Assembly: GCF_900129095.1 (NCBI RefSeq) | Contig: NZ_FQVA01000001.1 | Span: 1,997,615-2,061,614 of the forward strand | Direction: 5' to 3' | Origin: Microbulbifer donghaiensis | GTDB taxonomy: Bacteria > Pseudomonadota > Gammaproteobacteria > Pseudomonadales > Cellvibrionaceae | DNA length: 64,000 nucleotides | Shown here: piece after piece, positions 17,350 through 27,909 of the stretch | Numbering within the stretch: position 1 is the first letter of the stretch | Layout: each line of letters starts with the position of its first letter | Notes under the pieces: model-generated | Seen by the model: only the letters and a program-made list of their open reading frames with translations | What the model was told of the DNA's origin: nothing | The model's database searches: none | Position numbers and translations under genes: made by a program

Positions 17350-17868
17350 ATGAATCTGAATGTAGCCGCCAAGCTGCAAGATCGGAAGCAGCGGCAACAG
17401 AAGCAGCAATCGAAGCTGAATCTGGTTTCCCTGATGGATATCTTCACCATCCTGGTGTTCTTTCTACTGGTCAACTCCTCCGATGTGGAAGTACTGCAGA
17501 CAGACAAGAACATCAAACTGCCGGAATCGACGGCACAGCAGAAGCCGGATGTGACCACGGTTGTTCGCGTTAACAATGCGCAATTGTTTGTCGGCGACCG
17601 GCTGATCGCGCAGGTCAAAGATATCGACCAGGGCGCGGACAGCATCGAACCGCTGCGGCGGGAGCTCGAGTACCGTGCCAGCCGTGCCGGCGAACTGCCG
17701 GAAGACAAGAAAGCCATCGGCCGTGCGGTAACTATCATGGGAGACGAGCAGGTGCCCTACCAGTTGCTGAAGCAGATAATGCAGACCTGCGCCGCAGCAG
17801 ACTTCCGCGATATGTCGTTTGCCGTCAGCCAGACAGCACCGCAGGACCCGCCGGGGGTCGACAGCTGA
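17350..17868 (+). CDS. ExbD/TolR-family protein 2
   Basis: 172 residues from ATG 17350. A membrane helix, LVSLMDIFTILVFFLLVNSS (about residues 20-39), contains the conserved Asp (D25) expected to be protonated during ion flow. The periplasmic domain includes VTIMGDEQVPYQLLKQIMQTC, the usual ExbD C-terminal pattern. Two ExbD-type proteins with one ExbB-type protein is the arrangement of the Myxococcus AglRQS motor. The next gene begins 2 bp after the stop (TGACATG). Confidence 0.9.
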   Translation: MNLNVAAKLQDRKQRQQKQQSKLNLVSLMDIFTILVFFLLVNSSDVEVLQTDKNIKLPESTAQQKPDVTTVVRVNNAQLFVGDRLIAQVKDIDQGADSIEPLRRELEYRASRAGELPEDKKAIGRAVTIMGDEQVPYQLLKQIMQTCAAADFRDMSFAVSQTAPQDPPGVDS

Positions 17869-17869
17869 C

Positions 17870-18838
17870 ATGACTACCGCGAACTCTGTTTACGCCCCCT
17901 GGCAGCTGCAGGAGACGGTACTGCCCTGGTCCGCCTCCGCGGAGGAAGATCGGCGCTTTGTAAAATTCCTGCGCAATGGCCTGATCGCATTCGCGGTTCT
18001 CGGAATTGCCGTTGCCCTGATACCGGTGCCGGAACTGACCCGCGAGCAGGCCGAGCGGATTCCGCCGCAGCTGGCCAAGGTCATACTGGAGAAAAAGGAA
18101 CTACCCAAACCGGAACCCAAGCCGAAACCGGTTGAGAAAAAGAAACCGGAAAATCAACCGGAGAAGAAGCCGCCGGAGCAGAAGAAACCGGAGCCCAAAC
18201 CAGTGGTGAAGGAAAAACCTCCGGCGGCCAAGGTGGAACTGGCGCGGGAAAAGGCCGCCAACAGCGGCCTGCTGCAGATGCAGGACGACCTGCTGGCGAT
18301 GCGCGACAGCCTCGATGTAGCCGAGGTCAGCAGCGGCCAGCTTGCGGCGAGCACCGCGGCCGCGAGCAATATCGATCGCAGCCTGATTAGCGACAGATCC
18401 AAGACTGCCAGCGGCGGCGTCAACACCGGCAAGCTGAGCCGGGACACCGGCGGTATTTCGCTGGCTGCACGGGAAACCACGCGGGTGACAAGCACCCAGG
18501 CGGACGGCGCCGCGCGCGAGGTGGCGAAGAGGGTACAGCGGGAAAAGACCGCGCGCGCGGAGGAGTCGATTCGCAGTGTGATGGAGGCGAACAAGGGCGC
18601 TATCTACGCGATCTACAACCGCGCCCTGCGCCGCGATCCAACGCTGCAGGGCAAGGTCACGGTGCAACTGGTCATCGCGGCAAACGGCAGCGTCTCCGCT
18701 ATCAAGCTGGTCGGCAGCGAACTGGACAGCCCGGACCTGGAGCGCAAACTGCTGGCGCGGATTCGGCTGATCAATTTCGGCGCCGCCAACGTGGAGACCA
18801 CGACGCTGAATTACTCGATCGACTTCCTGCCGTCCTGA
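17870..18838 (+). CDS. TonB-like protein with AgmX/PglI C-terminal domain
   Basis: 322 residues from ATG 17870. Layout: cytoplasmic N-terminus, one membrane helix (about residues 40-57, NGLIAFAVLGIAVALIPV), a Pro/Lys/Glu-rich extended linker (about 78-130, repeated KPEPKPKP units), a Ser/Thr-rich region, and a C-terminal domain from about 225 (SIRSVMEANKGAIYAIYNRA, GKVTVQLVIAANGSVSAIKL). The last is the AgmX/PglI type of TonB-related domain, which in Myxococcus belongs to gliding-motor proteins GltG and GltJ. The protein would link the ExbB/ExbD stator to periplasmic TPR partners. It closes the operon. Confidence 0.88.
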   Translation: MTTANSVYAPWQLQETVLPWSASAEEDRRFVKFLRNGLIAFAVLGIAVALIPVPELTREQAERIPPQLAKVILEKKELPKPEPKPKPVEKKKPENQPEKKPPEQKKPEPKPVVKEKPPAAKVELAREKAANSGLLQMQDDLLAMRDSLDVAEVSSGQLAASTAAASNIDRSLISDRSKTASGGVNTGKLSRDTGGISLAARETTRVTSTQADGAAREVAKRVQREKTARAEESIRSVMEANKGAIYAIYNRALRRDPTLQGKVTVQLVIAANGSVSAIKLVGSELDSPDLERKLLARIRLINFGAANVETTTLNYSIDFLPS

Positions 18839-18902
18839 CCGGCACGGCGGCGAGATCGAGCGCCGGGGTGAACATGTCGCCGCGACCCACCCCGGTCAGC
18901 GC

Positions 18903-19280
18903 CTAGTTCAGGTCCACCGCGTATTCGCGCAGCACTGTCAGGGGCACCGTCTCCAGCGCCCTGATATGCGTGCGCTGCAGGTAGACCCGCGGCGCCTTGC
19001 CCAGCTGCTGAGCCTCCAGCCAGCGCGCCGCACACAGGCACCAGCGATCCCCGGCCGCGAGACCGGGGAAGTCGTGCTCCTCCACCGGCGTGCTCAGGTC
19101 ATTACCGCGGCTGCGGGAGAATGCCAGAAATTCCTCGGTGACCTCGACGCAGACGGTATGCGAGCCGGCGTCCTGGTCACTGGTATTGCAACAGCCATCG
19201 CGGAAAAAACCGGTCATCGGCTCCATGCTGCACGCCAGCAACGGATCCCCGAACACATTGACTGAATTATCCTTTTGCAT
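18903..19280 (-). CDS. DUF2237 family protein
   Basis: 125 residues from ATG 19280; a GTG at 19292 overlapping the upstream stop is an alternative. The family signature is almost complete: NVFGDPLLACSMEPMTGFFR, DGCCNT, EFLAFSRSRGNDLSTP, FPGLAAGDRWCLCAARW and the C-terminal THIRALE segment. The conserved cysteines (CC and CLC) suggest metal binding or structural roles, but the family has no established function. It follows the DUF2939 gene without a gap and converges with the AgmX operon. A hairpin (tgaccgg/ccggtca) lies in the short space between them. Confidence 0.88.
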   Translation of the reverse strand: MQKDNSVNVFGDPLLACSMEPMTGFFRDGCCNTSDQDAGSHTVCVEVTEEFLAFSRSRGNDLSTPVEEHDFPGLAAGDRWCLCAARWLEAQQLGKAPRVYLQRTHIRALETVPLTVLREYAVDLN

Positions 19281-19288
19281 TTTTCCGC

Positions 19289-19891
19289 TCACTCCCGATC
19301 CACAGTTTGTAGCAATTCGATATCCACCAGCTGCCAGCGCAGGCCGCGGCGCTCCAGCTCCAGCCGCAACGCCGCCTGGTCGCTGTCACCGTAGTCCGCG
19401 GTCACGCGGTTGAGGCCGACAAAGCGCCAGGCCAGCCGCTGCCAGCCGGCCTCCTTGTCTGCGTCGTGTTCCTGCGCCTGGCTCTCTATCGATGGCGACC
19501 GCCGGCGATACAGGTCGCGCTCAAATTCATACATATTCTTGCCGCCGCGCAACAGGTCGGCAATGCCCTCAGGCGTTACCAGCTGATTCAACAGCGGGCC
19601 GATAAACAGGTTGGCGCCGGCGACCAGAAACTCGTCAAACTCTTCCGGCAGGGAGTCGCCCATGGATTCGCGCAGCTGCCGCTGTAAGCGCAGTTTCAAG
19701 TTGTCGCGCAATACAGGAAAGTCCACATAGCGCCGCAGATTCTCGACGCCCCGCTGCCGCTCGCCCTGTTCCCGTGCATCGGCCGCCTGTGCCGCCTGCT
19801 CCAGTTGCTCCAGCGCAAATCCGGGCAGCGCGACATAGCCAATGATGATCAGCGCCAGTGACAGCAGCGCGACTCCCAACCATTTCTTCAT
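19289..19891 (-). CDS. DUF2939 family membrane-anchored protein
   Basis: 200 residues. An N-terminal hydrophobic segment (WLGVALLSLALIIIGYVALPGF) acts as signal anchor. The segment RRYVDFPVLRDNLKLRLQRQL is typical of DUF2939, followed by a helical middle and a C-terminal domain ending in LELERRGLRWQLVDIELL. Function unknown for the family. Its stop overlaps the possible GTG of the DUF2237 gene, so the two are likely cotranscribed. Confidence 0.8.
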   Translation of the reverse strand: MKKWLGVALLSLALIIIGYVALPGFALEQLEQAAQAADAREQGERQRGVENLRRYVDFPVLRDNLKLRLQRQLRESMGDSLPEEFDEFLVAGANLFIGPLLNQLVTPEGIADLLRGGKNMYEFERDLYRRRSPSIESQAQEHDADKEAGWQRLAWRFVGLNRVTADYGDSDQAALRLELERRGLRWQLVDIELLQTVDRE

Positions 19892-20059
19892 CGATTCAGT
19901 TTCCTGTTTTCCTGCGGCGGATTCTATCTACTGGCAGGGACGCCGGCTAATTTGTCTTCGCCTCGGTTGGCGCGGGATTGTCCATCGACGACGGCTGTGA
20001 GATATTGATCGCTTATGGCTCTACACCAATAAATACGGAACTGTGAAAGGACATCAAAA

Positions 20060-20806
20060 ATGAGCGATATCTATAAGGCCCCGGAAGCACAGCTGACCAG
20101 CGGGGAAGAGGGCGGTGGTTACGGCTCCCTGGAACGCGGCGTAGCCGGCGACTACTCCATCTCCATCGGCGAGATTTTTGGCGAGGCCTGGCGCCGCACC
20201 AAGGGCAACAAAGGCACCGTGTGGCTGGCGATTATTCTGTATATCGTCGCGTTCGTGGTCGTTAGCTTCGTGGCCGGCATGATCACCGGTTATTCGGCTT
20301 TCGATATCGAACAGCAGGCCAACGCCTCATTTGGCTCAACCATTCTCTACCAGATTCTGGTCAACCTGATCGCCGCGCCGCTGACCGCCGGCATGATGAT
20401 GATCGGTATCAAAATCGCACGCGACGAAAAAACTTCAGCTACTGAAGTGTTTGCCCATTTCGACAAGCTGCTGCCGCTGGTCGTCGCCAACATCATTATG
20501 TCCATCCTGGTAACCATCGGTATTTTCCTGCTGGTACTGCCGGGCATTTACCTGGCGGTGGCCTACATGCTGACCCTGCCGCTGATCGTCGACAAGAATC
20601 TCGGCCCCTGGCAGGCACTGGAGACTTCCCGCAAGGCGATCACCAAGCACTGGTTCGCTTTCTTCGGTTTCCTGATCGTTGCCCTGCTGCTGTACGTGGC
20701 CGGCGCACTGCCGCTGCTGATCGGCCTGATCTGGGTACTGCCGCTGCTGGCAATCGCCTTCGGTGTTGTCTACCGCAATGTCTTTGGCGGCCCGGAAAGC
20801 GCCTGA
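20060..20806 (+). CDS. Multi-pass inner-membrane protein (GPDPase-membrane/DUF975-like)
   Basis: 248 residues. A soluble N-terminus of about 45 residues precedes six or so hydrophobic segments: VWLAIILYIVAFVVVSFVAG, ILYQILVNLIAAPLTAGMMM, LVVANIIMSILVTIGIFLLV, LPGIYLAVAYMLTLPLIV, FFGFLIVALLLYVAGALPLL, and a terminal GLIWVLPLLAIAFGVVY. The SRKAITKHW segment between helices is common in this broad group. A Shine-Dalgarno-like AAAGGA precedes the ATG. It is followed 27 bp later by the RDD-led operon and may belong to it. No specific role is supported. Confidence 0.78.
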   Translation: MSDIYKAPEAQLTSGEEGGGYGSLERGVAGDYSISIGEIFGEAWRRTKGNKGTVWLAIILYIVAFVVVSFVAGMITGYSAFDIEQQANASFGSTILYQILVNLIAAPLTAGMMMIGIKIARDEKTSATEVFAHFDKLLPLVVANIIMSILVTIGIFLLVLPGIYLAVAYMLTLPLIVDKNLGPWQALETSRKAITKHWFAFFGFLIVALLLYVAGALPLLIGLIWVLPLLAIAFGVVYRNVFGGPESA

Positions 20807-20833
20807 TCCACCTGACCTGATGGGAGTGGTGGT

Positions 20834-21529
20834 TTGCTGGACACCACCTGTTTGGATACTACCTATAGCGTCGAGACCCCGGAGGGGATCGACCTGCGCG
20901 CACAGGCCGCCGGGCCTGTGCCGCGTATTCTGGCCTACGCCGTCGATGTCTTTTATCGCACGCTGATTCTTGCCGCCCTCGGCATTGCGCTGGCGTTTGC
21001 CGATCGCGCCGGCTGGGGCATATGGTTTCTGTGCTCCTTCCTGCTCGAGTGGTTCTACCCGGTTTATTTCGAAGTCATGCGCGGCGGACAGACGCCGGGC
21101 AAAAAGGCCTTTGGCCTGATGGTGGTCAACGACAACCTCACCCCCATTTCCTGGGGCGCATCGCTGTTGCGCAACCTGCTGCGTTTTGCCGACTTCCTGC
21201 CCGTCGCCTATGCGGCGGGGGTTATCTGCATGACACTCGGCCGCAACTTCCAGCGTCTCGGCGACCTGGCCGCGGGTACGCTGGTGGTCTACCACCAACC
21301 GGAAAAACCCCACACGTCGCTGCCCGATGTCGCACCGCTGGCGCCGCCCCGCGGCCTGCAGCTGCAGGACCAGCAGGCGCTGATCAGCCTGACCGAACGC
21401 CACGCCGACCTGAGTGAGGCGCGTCAGTGCGAGCTGGCCAACCTGCTGGAGCCGCTCACCGGCAAGAGAGACAAAGAGGGGCTCCATTATTTGCGCTCCG
21501 TGGGCAGCTGGCTGCTGGGTGGCAAATGA
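20834..21529 (+). CDS. RDD family membrane protein
   Basis: 231 residues from a TTG start. GGAG at 20823-20826 is well spaced and no ATG is available in this frame. The RDD domain occupies about residues 28-155: APRILAYAVDVF-like first helix, a second helix with FLLEWFYPVYFE, the GGQTPGKKAFGLMVV motif, and RNLLRFADFLP. A soluble tail of about 75 residues follows. Its stop overlaps the next start (ATGA). The order RDD - SpoIIM - DUF4129 - DUF4350 - MoxR - DUF58 is a recurrent gammaproteobacterial cluster. Confidence 0.9.
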   Translation: MLDTTCLDTTYSVETPEGIDLRAQAAGPVPRILAYAVDVFYRTLILAALGIALAFADRAGWGIWFLCSFLLEWFYPVYFEVMRGGQTPGKKAFGLMVVNDNLTPISWGASLLRNLLRFADFLPVAYAAGVICMTLGRNFQRLGDLAAGTLVVYHQPEKPHTSLPDVAPLAPPRGLQLQDQQALISLTERHADLSEARQCELANLLEPLTGKRDKEGLHYLRSVGSWLLGGK

Positions 21530-22515
21530 AACAGATCGATTTCGAAAACCGCTACCGCGATCGCTGGGAGCAGCTGGAAAAGTGGCTGAAGGTCGGCGAC
21601 GGCGGCGCTGAAGCGGCGTCACTGGACCTGCCGGCGGCCTACCGCAGCCTGTGCCAGCAGCTGGCGGTGGCGAAAGAGCGCCAGTACACCAACCAGTTGA
21701 TCGACCGCCTCAACCGGCTGGTCATGACCGCCCACCACCGCGTTTACCAGCAGCAGACGCTGCGCCGCAACACCTGGCTGTGGTACCTGCTGGCCGGCTT
21801 CCCGCGCGCGGTGCGCGCGCAGATCCGCACCGTGTGGCTGGCCACGGCGCTGTTCCTGCTGCCGGCGCTGGTGCTCGGTATCGGCAGTTACCAGAACGAC
21901 GCGCTGATCTTTGCGGTCATGTCGCCGGACCAGGTGTGGCAGTTCGAATCTATGTATGACCCCGGCAACCGGGTATTGGGGCGCGAGCGCGGCTCCGACT
22001 CGGACCTGCTGATGTTCGGCTTCTATATCAAGAACAATATCGGCATCGCCTTCCGCACCTTCGCCGGCGGTGTATTGTTCGGGCTGGGGACAATTTTTTT
22101 CCTGGTGTTCAACGGCGTCTACCTGGGGGCGGTGTTCGGGCATATCACCCGTGTCGGCTTTGTCTCGACTTTCTATCCGTTCGTGATCGGCCACGGCGCC
22201 TTCGAACTCACCGCGATAGTACTGGCCGGCGCCGCCGGCCTGCGGCTGGGACAGTCGCTGGTGGACCCGGGCCGCCACCGCCGCCTGGTGGCGCTGCGCC
22301 TGGCCAGTGTCGAGGCGATGAGGATTATGTACGGCACCTTCCTGATGCTGGTTATCGCCGCCTTTCTCGAGGCCTTCTGGTCGTCGAGCACCGAGATAGC
22401 GATCGGCGTGAAACTGGCAGTCGGCGGCCTGCTGTGGCTGCTGGTCATTGCCTACTTCGCGCTCGCGGGGCGCGGAGTCGCTGGCCCTGAGCACGAGGTA
22501 CAACGTGGAGCTTAG
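21526..22515 (+). CDS. SpoIIM family (stage II sporulation protein M-like) membrane protein
   Basis: 329 residues from ATG 21526, which overlaps the RDD stop by 4 bp. A soluble helical N-terminus of about 100 residues precedes several membrane helices. Conserved SpoIIM/DUF95 features are FGFYIKNNIGIAFRTFAGGV, LVFNGVYLGAVFGHI and FVIGHGAFELTAIVLAGAAG, with the His-Gly-x-x-Glu pattern characteristic of the family. In non-sporulating bacteria this protein always seems to travel with RDD/MoxR/DUF58 partners, and the role is unknown. Its stop lies within the start of the DUF4129 gene. Confidence 0.9.
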   Translation: MKQIDFENRYRDRWEQLEKWLKVGDGGAEAASLDLPAAYRSLCQQLAVAKERQYTNQLIDRLNRLVMTAHHRVYQQQTLRRNTWLWYLLAGFPRAVRAQIRTVWLATALFLLPALVLGIGSYQNDALIFAVMSPDQVWQFESMYDPGNRVLGRERGSDSDLLMFGFYIKNNIGIAFRTFAGGVLFGLGTIFFLVFNGVYLGAVFGHITRVGFVSTFYPFVIGHGAFELTAIVLAGAAGLRLGQSLVDPGRHRRLVALRLASVEAMRIMYGTFLMLVIAAFLEAFWSSSTEIAIGVKLAVGGLLWLLVIAYFALAGRGVAGPEHEVQRGA

Positions 22516-24097
22516 CAACCTCGCCGTACACGCGCGCCTGCGTTCGCCCTGGGAATCCATCGACCTCGGCATCGCGCTGGCGCGGCGACACTGGTGGCCA
22601 CTGTTCCTGGTGTGGCTGCTGCCGGCGGCGCTGCTGTTCGCCGCCTGCCACTGGCTGCTGCCGGACTCCCCCAACTGGTCCCTGTTCCTGATCTGGTGGC
22701 TGAAACCGGCCTTCGACCGCCTGCCGCTGTTTATCGCCAGCCGCACGCTGTTCGGCGAAGCGGTTTCGGTACTCGGGGCACTGAAACAGTTCTTTGCCCA
22801 GAACCGCCGCGACTGGTTTGCCTGGCTGACCTGGCGCCGCCTCAGTGCGACCCGCTCCTTCGATTTGCCGGTGACGCTGCTGGAGCAGAGCAGCGGCGCC
22901 GCCCGCGCCGCGCGCATCGGTGTGCTGCACCGCAAACACGCCAGTGCGGCGACCTGGCTGACCCTGACCGGCTTCCACCTGGAAACATTCCTGCTGATGG
23001 CCCTGCTGGGGCTGATCTACCTGTTTATTCCCGAGCAGGTGCAGATCGACTGGATACCGCTGTTCAGCAGCGGCGCCCCGTGGTTCGAATGGGGTATCAA
23101 TGCGTTCTACCTGCTGGTGATGGCCGCGGTCGCGCCCTTCTATGTCGTCGGTGGCTTCTGCCTCTATATAGGCCGGCGCATCGAACTGGAGGGCTGGGAT
23201 ATCGAGATCCAGTTCCACCGCCTGCGCGACCGACATCAGCGCGAGCAGAAGCAACGCGCCAGACAGGCGTCCCGCGCCCCGGCTGCCGCGCAACTGCTGT
23301 TACTGTGCGCTGTGGCGGTAACGACAGCAATATCGATTCCGCCGGCCAGCGCCGCCAGTGCGGAGACCCCCGTTCAGGCGCGGGAGACCATCGACGAGGT
23401 ACTCGCCGGCGATGACTTCCATCAGGTGGAAGAGGTCAGCGGCTGGCGCCTGAAAGAGATCGAGCGCAAAGACAGCGAATTTCCCGAGTGGCTGATCGCC
23501 CTGCTCGAGTGGCTGGAAAACCGCCCTGTCGACAGCGACAGTGAATCGGACTGGGGCCCGTTTATCGGCCTGCTGATCGAGATACTGCTGTGGGCCACCG
23601 CTGCCGGTTTGCTGGCGTACCTGCTGTGGCGCTATCGCGAGCCGATTCGCCGTAGCCTGCAGTTGCGCAGGCAGGTCGAGCAGAAAAAAGCCGCTCCCGA
23701 GACACTGTTTGGCCTGGACGTGCGCCAGTCCAGCCTGCCGGCCGATGTCTGCGCCGAGGTGTTGCGCCTGTGGCAGAGCGGCGACCAGCGCGCGAGCCTG
23801 GGCCTGCTGTACCGCGCGACCCTGTCGCACCTGATCGAGTCCTACCAGTTTGAGTTCGCCGATCACCTGACCGAGAGCGAATGCGCACAGCTGGTGCAGC
23901 TGCGCCAGCAACACCCGGCGCAATCAACCGGGCAGGCCGAGGCGCAGTTGCGGCCGGTCAGTGCCGCCCTGAGCGGCTTCGTGCATCAGCTGACGACCAG
24001 CTGGCAGCAGCTGGCCTACGCCCACCGCGCGCCGGAATCCGCGCGTGTGCAAATACTGTGCGACCAGTGGCGGGAGGCGTTTGGCCGTGACCATTAA
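22505..24097 (+). CDS. DUF4129 domain membrane protein
   Basis: 530 residues from GTG 22505, chosen because GAGG precedes it by 6 bp and the overlap with the previous gene is then 11 bp. N-terminal membrane region (about residues 28-230) with helices such as PLFLVWLLPAALLFAACHWLL and FLLMALLGLIYLFIP. A second export-like segment (LLLLCAVAVTTAISIPPASA) follows near residue 270, a further helix near 370, and a cytoplasmic C-terminal DUF4129 domain with LGLLYRATLSHLIESYQFEF and LTESECAQLV. DUF4129 often accompanies MoxR/DUF58 genes, consistent with an envelope assembly role, but this is not established. Confidence 0.85.
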   Translation: MELSNLAVHARLRSPWESIDLGIALARRHWWPLFLVWLLPAALLFAACHWLLPDSPNWSLFLIWWLKPAFDRLPLFIASRTLFGEAVSVLGALKQFFAQNRRDWFAWLTWRRLSATRSFDLPVTLLEQSSGAARAARIGVLHRKHASAATWLTLTGFHLETFLLMALLGLIYLFIPEQVQIDWIPLFSSGAPWFEWGINAFYLLVMAAVAPFYVVGGFCLYIGRRIELEGWDIEIQFHRLRDRHQREQKQRARQASRAPAAAQLLLLCAVAVTTAISIPPASAASAETPVQARETIDEVLAGDDFHQVEEVSGWRLKEIERKDSEFPEWLIALLEWLENRPVDSDSESDWGPFIGLLIEILLWATAAGLLAYLLWRYREPIRRSLQLRRQVEQKKAAPETLFGLDVRQSSLPADVCAEVLRLWQSGDQRASLGLLYRATLSHLIESYQFEFADHLTESECAQLVQLRQQHPAQSTGQAEAQLRPVSAALSGFVHQLTTSWQQLAYAHRAPESARVQILCDQWREAFGRDH

Positions 24098-25414
24098 GCG
24101 CCTGCTACTGGGCCTGCTCCTGCTGTTGATCGCCGGTCTGGCCGCACTGTTTTTTACTTTTTTCGAGCGCTACACGGAACAGGTGGACCGCGGCTGGGGC
24201 CCCGCGGCCTGGCACAATCCGTTCCTGGCCGCCGAACAGTTTCTCGCCCGAACCGGGCTGCAGGCGCGCCGCGCCGACAATATCGCCGTGTTGGCGGAGC
24301 TACCGGCCGACGCCACCCTGTTTGTCGCCAGCTCCACCCAGGTCTACAACCCGCAGCGGGCGCGGGAACTGCTGGACTGGGTAGAGCGCGGCGGCCACGC
24401 GATCGTGGTCGCACACGGCGTCGCCTACGGGGAACGCGACTGGCTGCTGGAGCAGCTGCAAGTCACGCTGGAGGAGGGCCGCGAGGAGCTGATTTTCGAA
24501 CACCCCTTCCGCCAGCTGCTGGACGACGATGCCGAGCAGTACCGCGGCAAGAGCGCCAGCGAAATGCTGCGCGAGCACAACCGCAAACTCAGAGCGGAAA
24601 AGGGCGCGGGCGGGAAGGCCGCGAACACAGGGGAAGACGAACCGGCGGAAGAAATAACACCGCCGCGCAATCCGGAGGTGGATCCGCAGGACCTGATAAC
24701 CCTGCCGACGGACGATGGCAGTGACTACCAGCTGCACTTCGACGCCAGCTACCTGCTGCATCACCCGGCCATCGGCGCTGCCGGCCAAGGCGAAGACTTC
24801 ACCACCGAGCCGGTGTTCTGGGCGAAAATCTGGCGCGATGACACCGGCGTGCCTTTTATGCAGTTCGAGCGCGGCGAAGGCCTGATCACGCTGATGGCCG
24901 ATGGCGGCATCTGGCGCACGCAGCGTATCGGCCATTTCGACCACGCCTATTTCCTCGGCCTGCTCGCCACGGAGGGCGAATTCGTATTCCTGACCCAACC
25001 GCGTTTCGCCTCCCTGTTCGAGCTGGTGCGCCGTTACGCCGCCGAGTTTTTCCTCGCCGGCGGCCTGGCCCTGCTGGCGTGGCTGCTGCTGCGCGCGCGC
25101 CGCTTCGGCCCGCTGGCGGCGGAACCGGAACTGGCGCGGCGCTCGCTGCTCGAGCATATCTCCGCCTGCGGCCACTACTACTGGCGCGCGGAAAAGTGCG
25201 CGCGACTCTTACACAACCTGCGCCATGACCTGCTGCGACGCCTCGGCGGCGAGAACGCGTCCATGGAGACCAGGCGCAGGCTCTGCACAAAACTCAGTAC
25301 CGCCAGCGGGCTGAGCGAATCCGCCATTGCCGCCTGCCTGTGGGGCGACCTGCCCCACAGCGAAGAGGCATTTACCGAACGCATGCGCAACCTGCAGCAA
25401 ATCGAGGCAGCCCT

Positions 25415-25418
<4 letters not shown>
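24087..25418 (+). CDS. DUF4350 domain membrane protein
   Basis: 443 residues from GTG 24087 (GGGAGG about 9 bp upstream; TTG 24081 is an alternative). One N-terminal helix (LLLGLLLLLIAGLAALFFTF) and one near residues 310-330 (FFLAGGLALLAWLLLRARRF) bracket an extracytoplasmic domain. DUF4350 hallmarks are visible: NPFLAAEQFLARTG, the strand-loop LFVASSTQVYNPQRARELLDWV, GGHAIVVAHG, and the GDLPHSEEAFTERMRNLQQIE tail. The insert near residues 170-210 is unusually charged (RAEKGAGGKAANTGEDE). It overlaps both neighbours. Confidence 0.87.
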
Positions 25419-26418
<1,000 letters not shown>

Positions 26419-26422
<4 letters not shown>

Positions 26423-27837
26423 ACCCGGGCCCGTCAGCCGAAACCGTAAGCCCCGCCGCCAGCGATGGTGAGCGCGCAGCAGCGCGGGCCGGCGCAACCG
26501 GCCCCAGCCGGCGCCTGGTCAGGCTGCTCGGCTACTGGTGCCTGGCGGCACTGGCGGTCAGCGGTGCCCGTATCTGGCAGCCGCAGAGCGCCGCCGCGCT
26601 GGAAAATCTGTGGTGGCTCGCGGGCACTGCACTGCTCGCCGCCGCGCTGCTGGATTTCCTCACCGGGCGCCGCGTACAGGGACTGGACGGCGAGCGCCGG
26701 CTGCCCGGCAACCTGGCGCTGGGCGTAGAGAACCAGGCGCGGCTGACGCTGCGCAACAGCGGACCGCGGGCGCTGGCATTGAATGTCAGTGACAGCCTGC
26801 CGGCACAGCTCAATGCCGAACAGCTGCCGCGCCGCGCGCAGCTGGATCCGGGTCAGCAGGTCGCCATCGACTACCCGCTGGTGCCGCACCGCCGCGGCCG
26901 CGCGGACTTTGGCGCTATCCAAGTGCTGGCGGACTCGCCCTGGGGCCTGTGGCAGACGCGAGTGCGGCTGGGCCAGCCGCAGAGCGTCAAGGTCTACCCG
27001 AATTTCCTCGGTATCTCCTCGCTGCAATCGCTGTCCACGGAACAGAGCCTGCGCTTTCTCGGCCTGCACCAGCAGCAGCGGCGCGGCGAGGGTATGGATT
27101 TCCGCCAGTTGCGCGAGTACCGCCAGGGCGACAGCCAGCGCCAGGTGGACTGGCGGGCCAGCGCGCGGCTGCGCAAGCTGATCAGCCGCGAATACCAGGA
27201 CGAGCGCGACCAGGAGATCGTCTACATGCTCGACTGCGGCCGCCGCATGCGCGCCAAGGACGGCGAGCTGAGCCACTTCGACCACGCCCTGAATGCACTG
27301 CTGCTGTCCGCCTATGTGGCGATCAAACAGGGCGACGCCGTGGGCCTGCACGCCTTCGCCGCCGACGGCACTAGTTCCGGGGGCCGGCTGCCGCCGGTCA
27401 AGGGCGAGGGCGGCATCAACCTGCTGCTGAACCACGTCTACGACCTGCACTCCGGCACCGCCAACGCGGACTTCAGCGGTGCCGCCCAGCAACTGCTGGC
27501 GAGCCATCCGCGCCGCGCGCTGGTGATTCTGGTGACCAACCTGCGCGACGAGGACAGCGATGAACTGCTCGCCGCTGTGCAGCTGCTGTCCCGCTGCCAC
27601 CTGGTCATGGTGGCCAGCCTGCGGGAGACCGCCGTCGACCGGCTGCTGTGCCGCCCGCTAGAGAGCTTCAATGATGCGATCGAGGCTGCTGCCGCCAGAG
27701 ACTTCCTGGCACGCCGCGCCCGCCTGCTGCAACAACTGCGCGCACGCAATGTGCTGGTCGTGGATGCTGCTCCCGACCAGTTGCATATGGCCCTGGTGGA
27801 GAGCTACTGGCAACTGAAGCGCAGCGGCAGAATCTGA
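26419..27837 (+). CDS. DUF58 domain protein
   Basis: 472 residues from GTG 26419, overlapping the MoxR stop by 4 bp. Two hydrophobic segments near the N-terminus (GYWCLAALAVSGARIW and LAGTALLAAALLDFLTG), a beta-rich middle, then the DUF58 hallmark GMDFRQLREYRQGDSQRQVD plus a VWA-like C-terminal fold (IVYMLDCGRRMRAKDGELSH; a MIDAS-like DxGxxM pattern). The long open frame reaching upstream through moxR is a compositional shadow. DUF58 proteins are presumed clients or partners of MoxR. Last gene of the operon. Confidence 0.9.
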
Positions 27838-27869
27838 CCTGTCGCATAGGGGAAAAAGGGTGGGATGCG

Positions 27870-27875
27870 TATAAT
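27870..27875 (+). promoter_or_regulatory. Candidate -10 element (TATAAT)
   Basis: A perfect TATAAT lies 35 bp before the ATG of the oxygenase gene, directly after the DUF58 operon ends. No good -35 hexamer is visible at the right distance, so activity is uncertain. Confidence 0.4.
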
Positions 27876-27909
27876 GCCGCCAGCCTTTCAATGCAGGACC
27901 GATAGGAAA

